Position numbers and translations under genes: made by a program
Shown: positions 42,551 through 51,553 of the stretch, in pieces
Layout of the letters: each line of letters starts with the position of its first letter
Numbering within the stretch: position 1 is the first letter of the stretch
Source of the DNA: DATJLY01 sp035518375
Lineage (GTDB): Bacteria > Pseudomonadota > Alphaproteobacteria > ATCC43930 > CGMCC-115725
Length of the DNA: 64,000 bases
NCBI GenBank assembly: GCA_035518375.1
Contig: DATIXQ010000055.1
Location: 15,887 to 79,886, forward strand
Direction: 5' to 3'
The notes under the pieces: model-generated
What the model was told of the DNA's origin: nothing
Database searches by the model: none
The model's input: the letters and a program-made list of their open reading frames with translations, nothing else

Positions 42551-43435
42551 ATGGCAGGACAGGTGCCGCGCGAGCACGGCCGCTATGACTACTCCGCGAT
42601 CGTCGACCGCAAGCCTCTCAGATGGCCCGACGGCGCGCGCGTCGCCGTCTGGGTCATTCCCAACATCGAGCATTTCCTGTTCGACAGCGGCGGCGTCACG
42701 GCTTCGGGCGCAGCCTCTGGTCTCAAGCCCGACGTCATGAATTTCTCCTGGCGCGACTACGGGCTGCGCGTCGGCATCTGGCGCCTCATGGAGATCATGG
42801 AGCGCCACGGCGTGCGCGGCACGGTCGCGCTCAACTCGGACGTCACGGAGAAATATCCGCGCGTGATCGAGGCCGGGAATGCGCTCAAGTGGGAATGGAT
42901 GGGGCACGGCACGACGAACTCCATTCTCCTCAACGCGCAGGACGAGGACGAGGAGCGCGCGCTCCTGCGCCAGTCGGTCGAGACGATCGCCAAGGGCGTG
43001 GGCCGCAAGCCCAAAGGATGGCTCAGCCCGGGCCTCACCGAGACGGTGCGCACGCTCGATCTACTCGCCGAATGCGGCATCGAATATGTCGGCAACTGGG
43101 TCAATGACGAGCAGCCCTATCCGATGCGCGTCAAGAGCGGCTCGATGCTGTCGATCCCCTACACGATCGAGCTCAACGACATCCCGAACTTCCTTTCGCG
43201 CAACCGCACCGGCGAGGAGTTCGCCAAGCAGATTTGCGACCAGTTTGATGTGCTCTACGAGGATGGCGCCAAGACCGGACGGGTCATGGCGATCGCGCTT
43301 CACCCGTTCCTCATCGGCCACCCGCACCGCGCCAAGCATTTCGAGAAGGCGCTCGCCTATGTCGCACAGCACAAGGGCGTGTGGCTCGCGACGGGCGGTG
43401 AGATCGCCGACTGGTATAAGCGGAACTACCTGTAG
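42551..43435 (+). CDS. Polysaccharide deacetylase family protein (allantoinase PuuE-like)
   Basis: 294 residues from ATG 42551 with GGAGGACGAG upstream. NodB-homology segments: LNSDVTEKYPRV, WEWMGHGTTNSILL (His-containing metal-binding turn), KGWLSPGLTETVRTLDLL, and VMAIALHPFLIGHPHR near the C-terminus with the catalytic His. The N-terminal WPDGARVAVWVIPNIEHF is characteristic of the PuuE-like/deacetylase subgroup acting on small C-N substrates (allantoin-like) rather than polymers. Metal-dependent amide hydrolysis is the expected chemistry. Confidence 0.83.
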   Translation: MAGQVPREHGRYDYSAIVDRKPLRWPDGARVAVWVIPNIEHFLFDSGGVTASGAASGLKPDVMNFSWRDYGLRVGIWRLMEIMERHGVRGTVALNSDVTEKYPRVIEAGNALKWEWMGHGTTNSILLNAQDEDEERALLRQSVETIAKGVGRKPKGWLSPGLTETVRTLDLLAECGIEYVGNWVNDEQPYPMRVKSGSMLSIPYTIELNDIPNFLSRNRTGEEFAKQICDQFDVLYEDGAKTGRVMAIALHPFLIGHPHRAKHFEKALAYVAQHKGVWLATGGEIADWYKRNYL

Positions 43436-43443
43436 AATTCGGT

Positions 43444-43457
43444 GTCATTGCGAGGAG
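43444..43457 (+). repeat. Fragment of the dispersed repeat supplying a ribosome-binding site
   Basis: GTCATTGCGAGGAG is identical to the start of the hairpin element at 61085 and is followed immediately by GGGTCGA and the ATG of the next gene at 43465. The GAGGAGGGG it completes is a near-perfect Shine-Dalgarno sequence. Confidence 0.6.
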
Positions 43458-43464
43458 GGGTCGA

Positions 43465-43986
43465 ATGGCGCGCGTCAAATATGTCGATATCGCGCAGGGT
43501 GCGCTCAACATCCGCCGTGCGCTCGCCAACAGCACGGGCGCGGGGCCGGCGCATACCGCGCTCGCCATGGCGATCCGCAACAAGTGCCGGCTCGACCCGC
43601 GTCTGCGCGAGATGGCGATCCTGCAGGTGGGCTATGCGGCGCGCTGCGCCTACGAATGGGTGCATCACTGCGAGATCGCGCAGGAGTTCGGCGTCAGCGC
43701 CGCCGACATCAAGGCGCTTGCCGACGACGACGCCGGCAAGACGACGACGCTCGATCCACTGACGCGCGCGGTGCTGCGCGCGGCGCGCGAGATGACGAAG
43801 GATTGTGCCATCTCGGATCCGACCTTCGCGCAGCTGAAGGAGCGGCTCAGCGACGAGGAGATCGTCGATCTCGTCATCGCCGTCGGCGTCTACAATTCGA
43901 CGGTGCGCGTGCTCGAAAGCCTCAAGGTCGATCTCGAGCCCGAATGTCGCCATTTTCTCGAGGCGTTTCCCCTGCCGCCACGCTGA
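43465..43986 (+). CDS. Carboxymuconolactone decarboxylase (CMD) family protein
   Basis: 173 residues, all helical in character. RLREMAILQVGYAARCAYEWVHHCEIAQEFG is the CMD core: EW..H motif (YEWVHHCEIA) with acidic and histidine residues, lacking the CxxC of AhpD peroxidases. Family members decarboxylate carboxymuconolactone in the protocatechuate pathway or serve as uncharacterised hydrolase/lyase-like proteins. Here it closes the MFS/MDR/deacetylase group. The 3' 65 bases overlap the convergent O-antigen ligase gene. Confidence 0.85.
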   Translation: MARVKYVDIAQGALNIRRALANSTGAGPAHTALAMAIRNKCRLDPRLREMAILQVGYAARCAYEWVHHCEIAQEFGVSAADIKALADDDAGKTTTLDPLTRAVLRAAREMTKDCAISDPTFAQLKERLSDEEIVDLVIAVGVYNSTVRVLESLKVDLEPECRHFLEAFPLPPR

Positions 43987-45190
43987 GAAGCGCCGCCGTC
44001 AGGAAGAGGCTCGAGAGCCACCACGCCTGCCAAACGCCATAGGAAAGGCACGCGATGACGAGCGCCGCCGCGGCCCAGGCGAGCGCGCCTGCGCGTGCGG
44101 TCCGCGCAAGGTCGGCCGAAAAGCCGGCGCGCCACAGTCCCCACAGCACGATGGCCAGCGCGAGCAGCGTGCCGGGAATTCCGAGCTCAAGTTCCCATTG
44201 CAACACCGCGTTGTGCGGATGAAGCGGCAAGGTCGTCGCGTCGAGCGGCAGGTTCGCGCCGGGAAAGCGGTCGGCCCAGCGCTGCTCGCCGCCGGGAATG
44301 GCGCGGCTTGCGTCCATGCCCCAGCCGAGAAGGGGGCGCTCCTCGACGCGGTCCGCCGTGAAGCGCCAGATCATGAGGCGGTGGAGCGCCGACCATTTTA
44401 TCTGGGGCGCGTCGTGATAGAGCGCGATCGTGTCGCGATAAGGCGGCACCGCGAAGGGGGCGGCGGCCGCGAACAGCACGAGGACGGCGCCAAGTGCCGC
44501 GGCGGTCGCCCGCGGCAGGAACCAGGCGACCGCGAAGACGACGAGGGCCGCAAAAATGGCGAGGAGCGCCGCGGTGCTGAAAAGCAGCCACAGATTGGCG
44601 GCGACCCCCAAGGCGAAGAGCGCCGGCAAGGAAACGCGCCACCGCCCGCGTGAGGCTGCGACCACGGGCCACAGCGCCAGCGCCAGCACTGTCGCGGCGC
44701 GGTCGAAGCGCGCGAGCAGCACCATCGGACGGTTGAGGATCATCCGCGAGATCGACGCGTCGGTCAGGGCTTCGTGCAGGCCGAAGAGTGTCGCAAGCGC
44801 GAGACCGACCGCGGTCCAGGTGGCGACGAGCCGGCGCTCGCGGGGAGCGAGGCTGAGCGCGGCCGCGAGGAGCACAGAGCCGCCGGCGAATACGAGCAGA
44901 AGGCGAAGGCCCTCGAGGAACGAATGGAGCGGAATGATCGACCAGAGTGCCGAGAGCGTGGCCCAGACGCCGAGCGCAGCACCAAGGGCGGCGAAGGGCG
45001 CGAGCGCGCGCAGGGCGCTTCTGAGCGCGCGTGCCTCCAGCGCGAGGGTCGCCACCGCCGCGAGCGTGAAGAGCGGCGCCATCGCCAGCGGATCGAGGAA
45101 GCTCGCGAGCGGCGCGAGCGCGCCGCAAAGCGCCAGGACGATGCCCCGGCGCGACATCCGGCCCTCAGGCGCCTCTGCTCTCTCCGTCAT
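43922..45190 (-). CDS. O-antigen ligase family membrane protein (WaaL/Wzy-like)
   Basis: 422 residues from ATG 45190, coupled by ATGA overlap to the upstream SRAP gene; the open frame beyond it lies over SRAP. About ten hydrophobic segments, with a large loop containing RPLLGWGMDASRAIPGG and LPLHPHNAVLQWELELGIPG, the HN..L..E.G..G signature of O-antigen ligases and polymerases. Located at the inner membrane, it joins or polymerises glycan on a lipid carrier or lipid A. Its final 65 bases overlap the CMD gene on the other strand. Confidence 0.83.
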   Translation of the reverse strand: MTERAEAPEGRMSRRGIVLALCGALAPLASFLDPLAMAPLFTLAAVATLALEARALRSALRALAPFAALGAALGVWATLSALWSIIPLHSFLEGLRLLLVFAGGSVLLAAALSLAPRERRLVATWTAVGLALATLFGLHEALTDASISRMILNRPMVLLARFDRAATVLALALWPVVAASRGRWRVSLPALFALGVAANLWLLFSTAALLAIFAALVVFAVAWFLPRATAAALGAVLVLFAAAAPFAVPPYRDTIALYHDAPQIKWSALHRLMIWRFTADRVEERPLLGWGMDASRAIPGGEQRWADRFPGANLPLDATTLPLHPHNAVLQWELELGIPGTLLALAIVLWGLWRAGFSADLARTARAGALAWAAAALVIACLSYGVWQAWWLSSLFLTAALLSVAAGETPRENGDIRARDRP

Positions 45191-45864
45191 TCGGGGACGA
45201 GCAGCGCCTCGTCGTCGTTGCGCACGTTGTTGACGCGCTGGCTGACGCGATAGACCCGCATGCGCTCGGCCGGAAACGGCTTGAAGAGCTTCGGGAGCTC
45301 CTGGCGCTTCACGGTTTCTTGTCCGAGCCATTTGGCCCAGTCGGCGCGGTCGAGGATCACGGGCATACGATCGTGAAGCGTCGCGATCGCCTCGTTCGGC
45401 TCGCAGGTGAGGATGGTGCAGCTTCGCACGACCTCCTGCGTCGCCGGATCGCGCCAGCGCTCCCACAATCCTGCGAACGCGAAGATGCGGTCGCCGGGCG
45501 CCGGCACGATCGCCCACGGCTCCTTGCCCGAGGCGATCTTCTTCCACTCGTAGAATCCGTCGGCCGGAATGATGCATCGGCGCTTCTGGAATGCCTCGCG
45601 GAAGGCCGGCAGTTCGCCCACGCTTTCGCTCCGCGCGTTGAACATCTTGTTGCCGACCGAGCGATCCTTGGCCCAGAGCGGGATGAGGCCCCAGCGCACG
45701 ACGTCGAGATGGCGCTTGCCGTCGTCAGGATTGAAGCGAACGGCGAGCACGCCCTCGGTCGGCGCGAGATTGTAGCGCGGCGGGAAATTCGGCAGCGCGT
45801 TCGACGTGCCGAAGATGCGCGCGGTCTCCGCGGCGGGAGTACGATTGAGGAAGCGTCCGCACAT
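45187..45864 (-). CDS. SOS response-associated peptidase (SRAP/YedK, HMCES family)
   Basis: 225 residues beginning MCGRFLNRTP: Cys2 becomes N-terminal after Met removal and forms the thiazolidine crosslink to abasic sites in single-stranded DNA. PRYNLAPTEGVLAVRF, MFNARSESVGELPAF, CIIPADGFYEWKK and ATLHDRMPVIL carry the conserved Asn, Glu and His of the active site. The family shields abasic DNA lesions. Genomic context is a glycan cluster, and its stop overlaps the start of O-antigen ligase (ATGA); the upstream asparagine synthase gene ends 9 bases before it. Confidence 0.92.
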   Translation of the reverse strand: MCGRFLNRTPAAETARIFGTSNALPNFPPRYNLAPTEGVLAVRFNPDDGKRHLDVVRWGLIPLWAKDRSVGNKMFNARSESVGELPAFREAFQKRRCIIPADGFYEWKKIASGKEPWAIVPAPGDRIFAFAGLWERWRDPATQEVVRSCTILTCEPNEAIATLHDRMPVILDRADWAKWLGQETVKRQELPKLFKPFPAERMRVYRVSQRVNNVRNDDEALLVPE

Positions 45865-45873
45865 GACGCCATG

Positions 45874-47787
45874 CTAGGGGGATGCTACGGCCGATGACAA
45901 TGGCGGAGACGAATGGGCATTCTGGCGCTCGAGCCAATCTTCGAGCACAAGGACGGGCCAGAGCACGCGGGCCCAATTGCGCCGGCCTTCGCGATGCGCG
46001 CGCCAACGCGCGCTAATGATGGGTGGTGCGACGAAACCGTGCCGTTCGAGGCGCGCGGGATCGAGCCGCTCGTCGGCCCAGCCGCGCAGGCCTTGGGCGA
46101 GCCAGCGCGCGAGCGGCGGCTCGAACCCATGCTTCGGCCGGTCGACAAGCGCGCGCGGCACACGCGCGTAAAGCGCCGCACGCGGCAGACGTTTCTCGGC
46201 GACGAAATCCTCCGGCAACGACCATGCGAACTCGGCGATGCGCGGGTCGAGGAAGGGCGCGCGCACCTCGAGCGCGAAGGCCATGCTGGCGCGGTCGATC
46301 TTCACCAATAGGTCGTCGGGGAGATAGGTGATGGTATCGCGCAGCATGAACTGCTGCGGGAGCGAGGGGAGGCCCTCATCGAGCGGCGCATCGAGAAGCG
46401 AGGCGGCCTCGCCCGCCGTTGGCGCAAGCCCGTCCTCGGGCCGCGTGCTCGCGAGGTGGTTGCGGTAGAGCGCTTCGGGCGACGCGTGTGCAGCGTTGCC
46501 GAAGATCCGGCGCAGGCGCCGCACGGGCCGCAGCTCTGCGCCTGCGAGCGCGCGCGCCGCGGCGCCCGCCACCGAGCGCGCCCAGGCCGGGCGCGCGGCA
46601 AGCTGCTGCCATTCCGCGGCTGCGCGGGCGTAGCGCGCATAGCCGCCGAACAATTCGTCGCCGCCGTCGCCCGACAGCGCGACCGTCACGTGCTCGCGCG
46701 TAAGATGCGACAGGATGAGCGTCGGGACCGCCGAGGGATCGGCGAACGGCTCGTCATAAGCCGCGGCGGCCTGCGGCAGGAACTCGAGGCATTCGCGCTC
46801 GCTCACGCGGAGCGTCTCGTGCTCGGTGCCGAGCTTGCGCGCGACCGCGGCCGCGTGCGGCGCCTCGTCGAAGCCCGCGTCCGGGAAGCCCACGCAGAAG
46901 CTCTTGGTGCCCGGCCGCGCCTTCTGCATCGCCGCCACCACCGAACTGCTGTCGATCCCGCCCGAGAGAAACGCGCCCAAGGCCACGTCGGCTTCGAGGC
47001 GGATCGCGACCGCGTCGTCGAGGAGCGTCTGGAACTGCTCGGCGGCGGCATCGAACGAGCCTGCGAAGGGTTGCGCCGCCGCGGCGGCCGCTCGCTCGGG
47101 CGCCGACCAGTAGGGTGTGGCGTCGGTCTCCCGGCGCGAGGCGGAAATTTCCGCGGTACACCCGGCCGTAAGCTTGCGCACGCCGGCAAACGCGCTCGAG
47201 GGCGCGGGGACGAAGCCATAGCGCAGGTAGGCGCCGATGGCCGGCCGGTCGAGCGCGCCCGTCCAGAGCGGATGGGCCGCGAGCGCCTTCAGCTCCGAGG
47301 CGAAGAGCAGCACGCCGTCGATCCAGCCGCAGTAGAGCGGCTTCTCGCCGAAGCGGTCGCGCGCAAGATGAAGACGCCGCTCGCGCCGGTCCCACGCGGC
47401 GATTGCGAACATGCCGTTGGCGCGCGTCAGCGTTTCGCGGAAGCCCCAGCGCGCGATCCCCTCGATCAGGGCCTCGCTATCGCTGTGGCCGCGCCAGGCG
47501 ATGCCGGAAAGATCACGCCTCAGCTCGCGGTGATTGTAGATCTCGCCGTTGAAGGTGAGGACGTAACGCCCGTCGGCCGACAGCATCGGCTGATGCCCGG
47601 CGGGGGAAAGGTCGAGGATCGCGAGACGCCGGAAGCCCAAGGCGATGCCGGCCGCCGCGTCGCACCACGAGCCCTCGGCGTCGGGCCCGCGATGAACGAG
47701 GCGCGCGGCCATCGCGCGCGCGATCCCCTCATACTGTGCCGGATCGATGCGGTGATCGGGATCGAAGAAGCCGGCGATGCCGCACAT
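45874..47787 (-). CDS. asnB: Asparagine synthase (glutamine-hydrolysing)
   Basis: 637 residues. N-terminal class II glutamine amidotransferase domain with Cys2 in MCGIAGFF and RGPDAEG, FNGEIYNHREL; C-terminal synthetase domain with the PP-loop LSGGIDSSS at 274-282 and ALSGDGGDELFGGY near 370-383. It normally makes asparagine from aspartate, ATP and glutamine, but in exopolysaccharide or exosortase loci such proteins amidate sugars or peptidyl components. Six bases separate it from the glycosyltransferase gene upstream on the same strand, so a role in surface-glycan decoration is plausible. Confidence 0.92.
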   Translation of the reverse strand: MCGIAGFFDPDHRIDPAQYEGIARAMAARLVHRGPDAEGSWCDAAAGIALGFRRLAILDLSPAGHQPMLSADGRYVLTFNGEIYNHRELRRDLSGIAWRGHSDSEALIEGIARWGFRETLTRANGMFAIAAWDRRERRLHLARDRFGEKPLYCGWIDGVLLFASELKALAAHPLWTGALDRPAIGAYLRYGFVPAPSSAFAGVRKLTAGCTAEISASRRETDATPYWSAPERAAAAAAQPFAGSFDAAAEQFQTLLDDAVAIRLEADVALGAFLSGGIDSSSVVAAMQKARPGTKSFCVGFPDAGFDEAPHAAAVARKLGTEHETLRVSERECLEFLPQAAAAYDEPFADPSAVPTLILSHLTREHVTVALSGDGGDELFGGYARYARAAAEWQQLAARPAWARSVAGAAARALAGAELRPVRRLRRIFGNAAHASPEALYRNHLASTRPEDGLAPTAGEAASLLDAPLDEGLPSLPQQFMLRDTITYLPDDLLVKIDRASMAFALEVRAPFLDPRIAEFAWSLPEDFVAEKRLPRAALYARVPRALVDRPKHGFEPPLARWLAQGLRGWADERLDPARLERHGFVAPPIISARWRAHREGRRNWARVLWPVLVLEDWLERQNAHSSPPLSSAVASP

Positions 47788-47793
47788 GCGGCG

Positions 47794-48816
47794 TCACACT
47801 TCGCCCAAGGTCCGCACGGGTTGGCGCGCCTCGCCGGCTTCGCGCTGGCGCAGCGCGGCGGGCTTCCACGCCGGCGGCCGCTCGGTCGAGCCGTCCTCGG
47901 TGAAGGCGGCGAGCGCTTCGTACATCTCGGCGGCCGGCTCGGCCGGCACGCGCACGAAGCTCGCGAGATAGCGCACGAGATGGCGCGAGAAGAACGGACC
48001 GCCGAACGCGCGATGATATGTGCGCGCACGTGCGAGCGCGCGGCGATAGGCGAGATCGCGGTGGCGCCGCGAGATGTCCTTGCGCTCGGTCACGAGGTAA
48101 TAGAGCGCAAGCACGGATTCGTAGCGGCTGCGCCGGCGCTGCTCGGACAAGCGACCGGGCGCGCTGTGCGGCGCCAACGCCACCGGCCCCATCACGCGCG
48201 CGCCGCCGCCCGCCGCGAAGAGCCGCAGGAAGAGCGCCTGGTCGGGCGAGATCAGCCGCTCGTCGCAGCCGCCCGCCGCCCAGTAGCGCTCGGACGCGAC
48301 GAGCATTGTGCTCGAATTCGAAGGGCAGTTCCGGATGAAGCGCGCAAGCCCGTCCGGCTCGTGGATGATGGGCGCCTGCAGCGGATCGCCATCGCCAAGC
48401 GGATCGGGCGCCTCGAGCCGATAGGTGCCAAGATCGCCGTAAGCGAAGGCCTCGTTCGTCGCCTCCGCCGCCTCGAGCAGCCGCGCCGTCGCACCGGGGA
48501 CGAGGAGATCGTCGCCGTCCAAGAATTTGAGCCAGGGATAAGACGCTGCGCGTGCGCCTTCGTTCGTCGCGGCCGAGGCACCGCGGTTCGGCTGACGCAG
48601 GATCAGCACTTTGTCGTGCCAACCGCGCGTCAATTCGGCGATGAGCTCGGCTGAGCCGTCGGCCGAGCCGTCATCGACGAACACGAACTCGCGCGCGAAC
48701 GGACCTTCCTGGCGCGCCAGCGCGTCGATCACTGCCGGCAGGTAAAGCCGCTTGTCGAACACGGTGACGATGAAGGAAATGCCGGTCAAACGCGGCCTCT
48801 GAATGGGTTCGCGCAT
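47794..48816 (-). CDS. Family 2 glycosyltransferase
   Basis: 340 residues. GISFIVTVFDKRLYLPAVIDAL is the N-terminal nucleotide-sugar fold, VDDGSADGSAELI carries the DDGS motif (about residues 48-51) and KFLDGDDLL the second acidic motif near residue 100 (DxD-like). GNT-I type GT-A fold, inverting. It adds a sugar to the glycan assembled by this cluster; donor and acceptor unknown. First gene of the minus-strand asparagine-synthase/SRAP/ligase run. Start at 48816 chosen because the GT11-like gene diverges from here. Confidence 0.9.
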   Translation of the reverse strand: MREPIQRPRLTGISFIVTVFDKRLYLPAVIDALARQEGPFAREFVFVDDGSADGSAELIAELTRGWHDKVLILRQPNRGASAATNEGARAASYPWLKFLDGDDLLVPGATARLLEAAEATNEAFAYGDLGTYRLEAPDPLGDGDPLQAPIIHEPDGLARFIRNCPSNSSTMLVASERYWAAGGCDERLISPDQALFLRLFAAGGGARVMGPVALAPHSAPGRLSEQRRRSRYESVLALYYLVTERKDISRRHRDLAYRRALARARTYHRAFGGPFFSRHLVRYLASFVRVPAEPAAEMYEALAAFTEDGSTERPPAWKPAALRQREAGEARQPVRTLGEV

Positions 48817-48856
48817 GATAGACGGATTTCCGTCGCATCGCTACGTTCGGAGCCGC

Positions 48857-49927
48857 ATGGAACCGGCGGTTTTGCACTGGCGCGACGGAATCTCGTCGAT
48901 TCCCGATGGGGCGGACGAGGTCCGCATCGCTGATGCGCCGCGCGCTCTCGGCCCCGTTGACCGCGTACTCTTCGGTCGGGGCTTCCTGCGTGTTGGTGCG
49001 GGCTTGATCTATCGGCGCTCGTCGCGGATCGATGATCCGAACAAGGCAGGCGGCGACACCGAATCGACGATCCAGATGTCGAATTTCGGCAAGAACGCGG
49101 GTTTCGCGAACCAGCTTTTTCAGTACGCGTTCCTGAAGCTCTATGGGCTGCGCCACAACGCCGCGGTCGAGACGCCGGAATGGGCGGGCGAGAAGATTTA
49201 TGGAATTCCGCATCGCGGGCTCGGCGCTCCCTTGCGCATGTGGAAGGGTGATGAATGGTCGGTGCGCGATCTCGCGCTCTGGGACATGGCGCGGCCGCCG
49301 CTCGATGTCGATTTCTGGGGCTATTACCAGAATGTGCCGGCATGCTGGGCGCCGCACCGCGAGTTCGTGCGTAGGCTTTACCGGCCGCGCGATCCGTGGC
49401 GCGCGCCGGTCGAGCGCTGGCTCGCGCGCCATCGGCCGCCGGGCGCGACGCTTGTCGCTCTTCATCTGCGGCGCGGCGACTATCGCACGCTCGGCGCCGA
49501 GAAGCCGTGGTTCCGGCCGTTGCCGGAAGAATTCTACCGGCGCTGGCTCAAGCAGATATGGCCGACGCTCGCGAACCCGGTGCTGTTCATTGCGAGCGAC
49601 GACCGCGATGCCGTGCTGCCCGCCTTCGCCGAGTTCGCCCCCATCACCGCCGCGGAAGGAGAGGCGGAGATGCCGGAGCCGCGCTTCCTCGCCGACTTCG
49701 CGATCCTCGCCGCCGCCGACGTGCTCGCCCTCTGCAACAGCAGCTTTTCGCGCATGGCGGCGATCCTCGCGGCGGATACGCAGCGGGCCTTCATCCCGGA
49801 GCTGGCGAGCGGCACGTTCGAGCCTTACGAGCCCTGGGCTACGGATCGCTTCTGGCAGCGCTTTGGCGCGCCGGAGCCGCGCCCGAAGTCGCGCGTGCCG
49901 CGTTTCCTGCGGCGATGGATGGCATGA
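48857..49927 (+). CDS. Alpha-1,2-fucosyltransferase-like protein (GT11)
   Basis: 356 residues if started at ATG 48857; ATGs at 48803 and 48815 in frame would overlap the divergent glycosyltransferase start. MSNFGKNAGFANQLFQYAFLKLYG matches the NQLFQYA motif of GT11/GT74, and VALHLRRGDYRTLG is the HxRRGDY motif that binds GDP-fucose in this family. FIPE and CNSSFSRMAAILA near the C-terminus complete motif III (NSSFS). It would transfer fucose to the surface glycan. Lies in opposite orientation to its neighbours; its 3' end overlaps the next gene by 89 bases. Confidence 0.83.
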   Translation: MEPAVLHWRDGISSIPDGADEVRIADAPRALGPVDRVLFGRGFLRVGAGLIYRRSSRIDDPNKAGGDTESTIQMSNFGKNAGFANQLFQYAFLKLYGLRHNAAVETPEWAGEKIYGIPHRGLGAPLRMWKGDEWSVRDLALWDMARPPLDVDFWGYYQNVPACWAPHREFVRRLYRPRDPWRAPVERWLARHRPPGATLVALHLRRGDYRTLGAEKPWFRPLPEEFYRRWLKQIWPTLANPVLFIASDDRDAVLPAFAEFAPITAAEGEAEMPEPRFLADFAILAAADVLALCNSSFSRMAAILAADTQRAFIPELASGTFEPYEPWATDRFWQRFGAPEPRPKSRVPRFLRRWMA

Positions 49928-50840
49928 GGCGGACGCCGCTGCTGCGCCGGAACGCATCGAGCGTCGAGAACAGCGTGGCCTCGTCGAGCCGCACGCCTGG
50001 CACCCGTGCGGCGAGGAACAGGCGGAAATAGCGCGAGAGATATGACGCACCGCCGTGCCGCGCGGCGTATTTCCAGGCGCGGCCCGTCACCTGCTTCTGC
50101 ACGAGGCGGCGGAAGCGTGCGGGCAGCTCGGAATGATCCTTGAGCGTCAGGAGTGCGGAGAGCGACTGGTCATGCTGGAGCTGCGCCGGAAATTTCATGA
50201 TGCGGCCCGGCTCATCGCGCGGCCCCATCGCGACGACGGGATCGATGAAGCCGACGCGCGTCACGAGCGCCATGCGCTGCGCCAATGACTGGTCCTGAAT
50301 GAAAACGCGTTCGTCGGCGCCGCCGGCGCGCTTCAGCGCCGCGGTGTCGAGCAGGTGCGTGCTGCCGCCGGCATGGCCGATGCGGATGACGGTGTAGAGC
50401 GCATCGTCGAGGACGCGCACGGGGACCTGCGCGGGCTCGGGCGGAAAGGCCGGCGCCGCGTCCGCGCTGTAATAGCCGTTGTGGCCATAGATCGCGCCGC
50501 AGCCGCTTTCGGCTGCCGCACGCAAGAGAAGCCGCGAGGCATAGGGTGCGAGGATGTCGTCGCCGTCGACGATCTGCGTGAAGGACAGCCGCGCGTGCGC
50601 GATGCCGCGATTGACGGCGACGGAAGGGCCGGAATTCTGCTGGCTGATGAGTTCGGCGCCGGGCAAGCCCGCGACGAGGCGGCGTGCAAGCTCGCCCGAG
50701 CCGTCGCTCGACCCGTCGTCGACCAGGATATATTGCCGCTCGAATTGGCCCTGCTGGTTGCGGAGCGCCGCAATGACGCCTTCGAGATAGCGCGCCTTGT
50801 TGTAGATCGTCACGACGTAGGAGACGCCCTCAGCCTGCAT
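49839..50840 (-). CDS. Family 2 glycosyltransferase, second copy
   Basis: 333 residues. Starts MQAEGVSYVVTIYNKARYLEGVIAAL; ILVDDGSSDGSGELA carries DDGS and QIVDGDDILAPYA the second acidic motif. It is similar in layout to the glycosyltransferase at 47794 but distinct. Located upstream of nothing else on its strand until the methyltransferase at 50850 (gap 9 bases), so the two are co-transcribed. The C-terminal 89 bases lie over the end of the GT11-like gene. Confidence 0.88.
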   Translation of the reverse strand: MQAEGVSYVVTIYNKARYLEGVIAALRNQQGQFERQYILVDDGSSDGSGELARRLVAGLPGAELISQQNSGPSVAVNRGIAHARLSFTQIVDGDDILAPYASRLLLRAAAESGCGAIYGHNGYYSADAAPAFPPEPAQVPVRVLDDALYTVIRIGHAGGSTHLLDTAALKRAGGADERVFIQDQSLAQRMALVTRVGFIDPVVAMGPRDEPGRIMKFPAQLQHDQSLSALLTLKDHSELPARFRRLVQKQVTGRAWKYAARHGGASYLSRYFRLFLAARVPGVRLDEATLFSTLDAFRRSSGVRLMPSIAAGNAARATSGAAPARQSAARSDP

Positions 50841-50849
50841 CGTCGCGGC

Positions 50850-51524
50850 TCAGCGCAGCCGCGCCAGCGTCTCGGCACGGAATTCGCGGAGATTCCGCTG
50901 CACGTCCTCCATCTCGAAGACGATGGTCTCCTCGGCCGTGATCCCGCCTTCCCAAAAGATGCCGAGGCCGCTTTCGTCCTCGCGCATCTTGCGGCCGAGC
51001 GCACCGCGCGTGATGTAGTAGCGCGGGTCGCGCACGATCTCGCTCGTCTTGGCGAGAAAGCGCAGGTGGCTGCCTTCGGCCTCGGCGAACCAGCGATGAT
51101 GATAGAAGCCCACCTCGGGCGGGCGGCCGATGCGCGCGGCCAGCCCGGCCCAGCGGCCCTTGGCGAAGATCTCGCGCGCGCGCGACGGCGTCTCGATATA
51201 GCCGGCCTTGGCGACGCGCGACAATTCGCGCACCACGGTCAGCGGATCGCGCACGTCCTCCAAGAGATGTGAGCAGAAGCTGAAGTCGAAAAATTTGTCG
51301 GGCCACGGCCAGGGCGCGAGGCAGGCGTCCTGCACGCGCCAGGTCGCTTCCGAAAACCGCGCCGGCTGCTCCGGATCGAGCGGCTGACCCCTCGTTTCAT
51401 AGGGGTTGAGGTCGAGCACATGCGTCGCGGCGTTGAGCGGCAGGTACCAGCCGCCGACATCGAGAACGCGGGCGGCCGCGCGCGCCTTGGCGATCACCAC
51501 GGGCAGGTTGCGGCGCAGGATCAT
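50850..51524 (-). CDS. Class I SAM-dependent methyltransferase
   Basis: 224 residues. VLDVGGWYLPLNAATHVLDLNPYETRG provides the SAM-binding motif (DVGG then an acidic residue at the end of strand 2), and FFDFSFCSHLLEDVRDP is the motif II/III region. Short Methyltransf_11-type enzyme; sugar or lipid methylation fits its place ahead of the glycosyltransferase gene at 49839 on the same strand. No specific substrate can be named. Confidence 0.82.
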   Translation of the reverse strand: MILRRNLPVVIAKARAAARVLDVGGWYLPLNAATHVLDLNPYETRGQPLDPEQPARFSEATWRVQDACLAPWPWPDKFFDFSFCSHLLEDVRDPLTVVRELSRVAKAGYIETPSRAREIFAKGRWAGLAARIGRPPEVGFYHHRWFAEAEGSHLRFLAKTSEIVRDPRYYITRGALGRKMREDESGLGIFWEGGITAEETIVFEMEDVQRNLREFRAETLARLR

Positions 51525-51553
51525 CCGTCAGGAGCGCCGCCGCAAGGAGAGCC

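Noticed and set aside
46456..48654. 732-codon plus-strand frame over asparagine synthase and glycosyltransferase genes
   Set aside because: Arg-rich shadow of two well-supported minus-strand genes with no recognisable motif.
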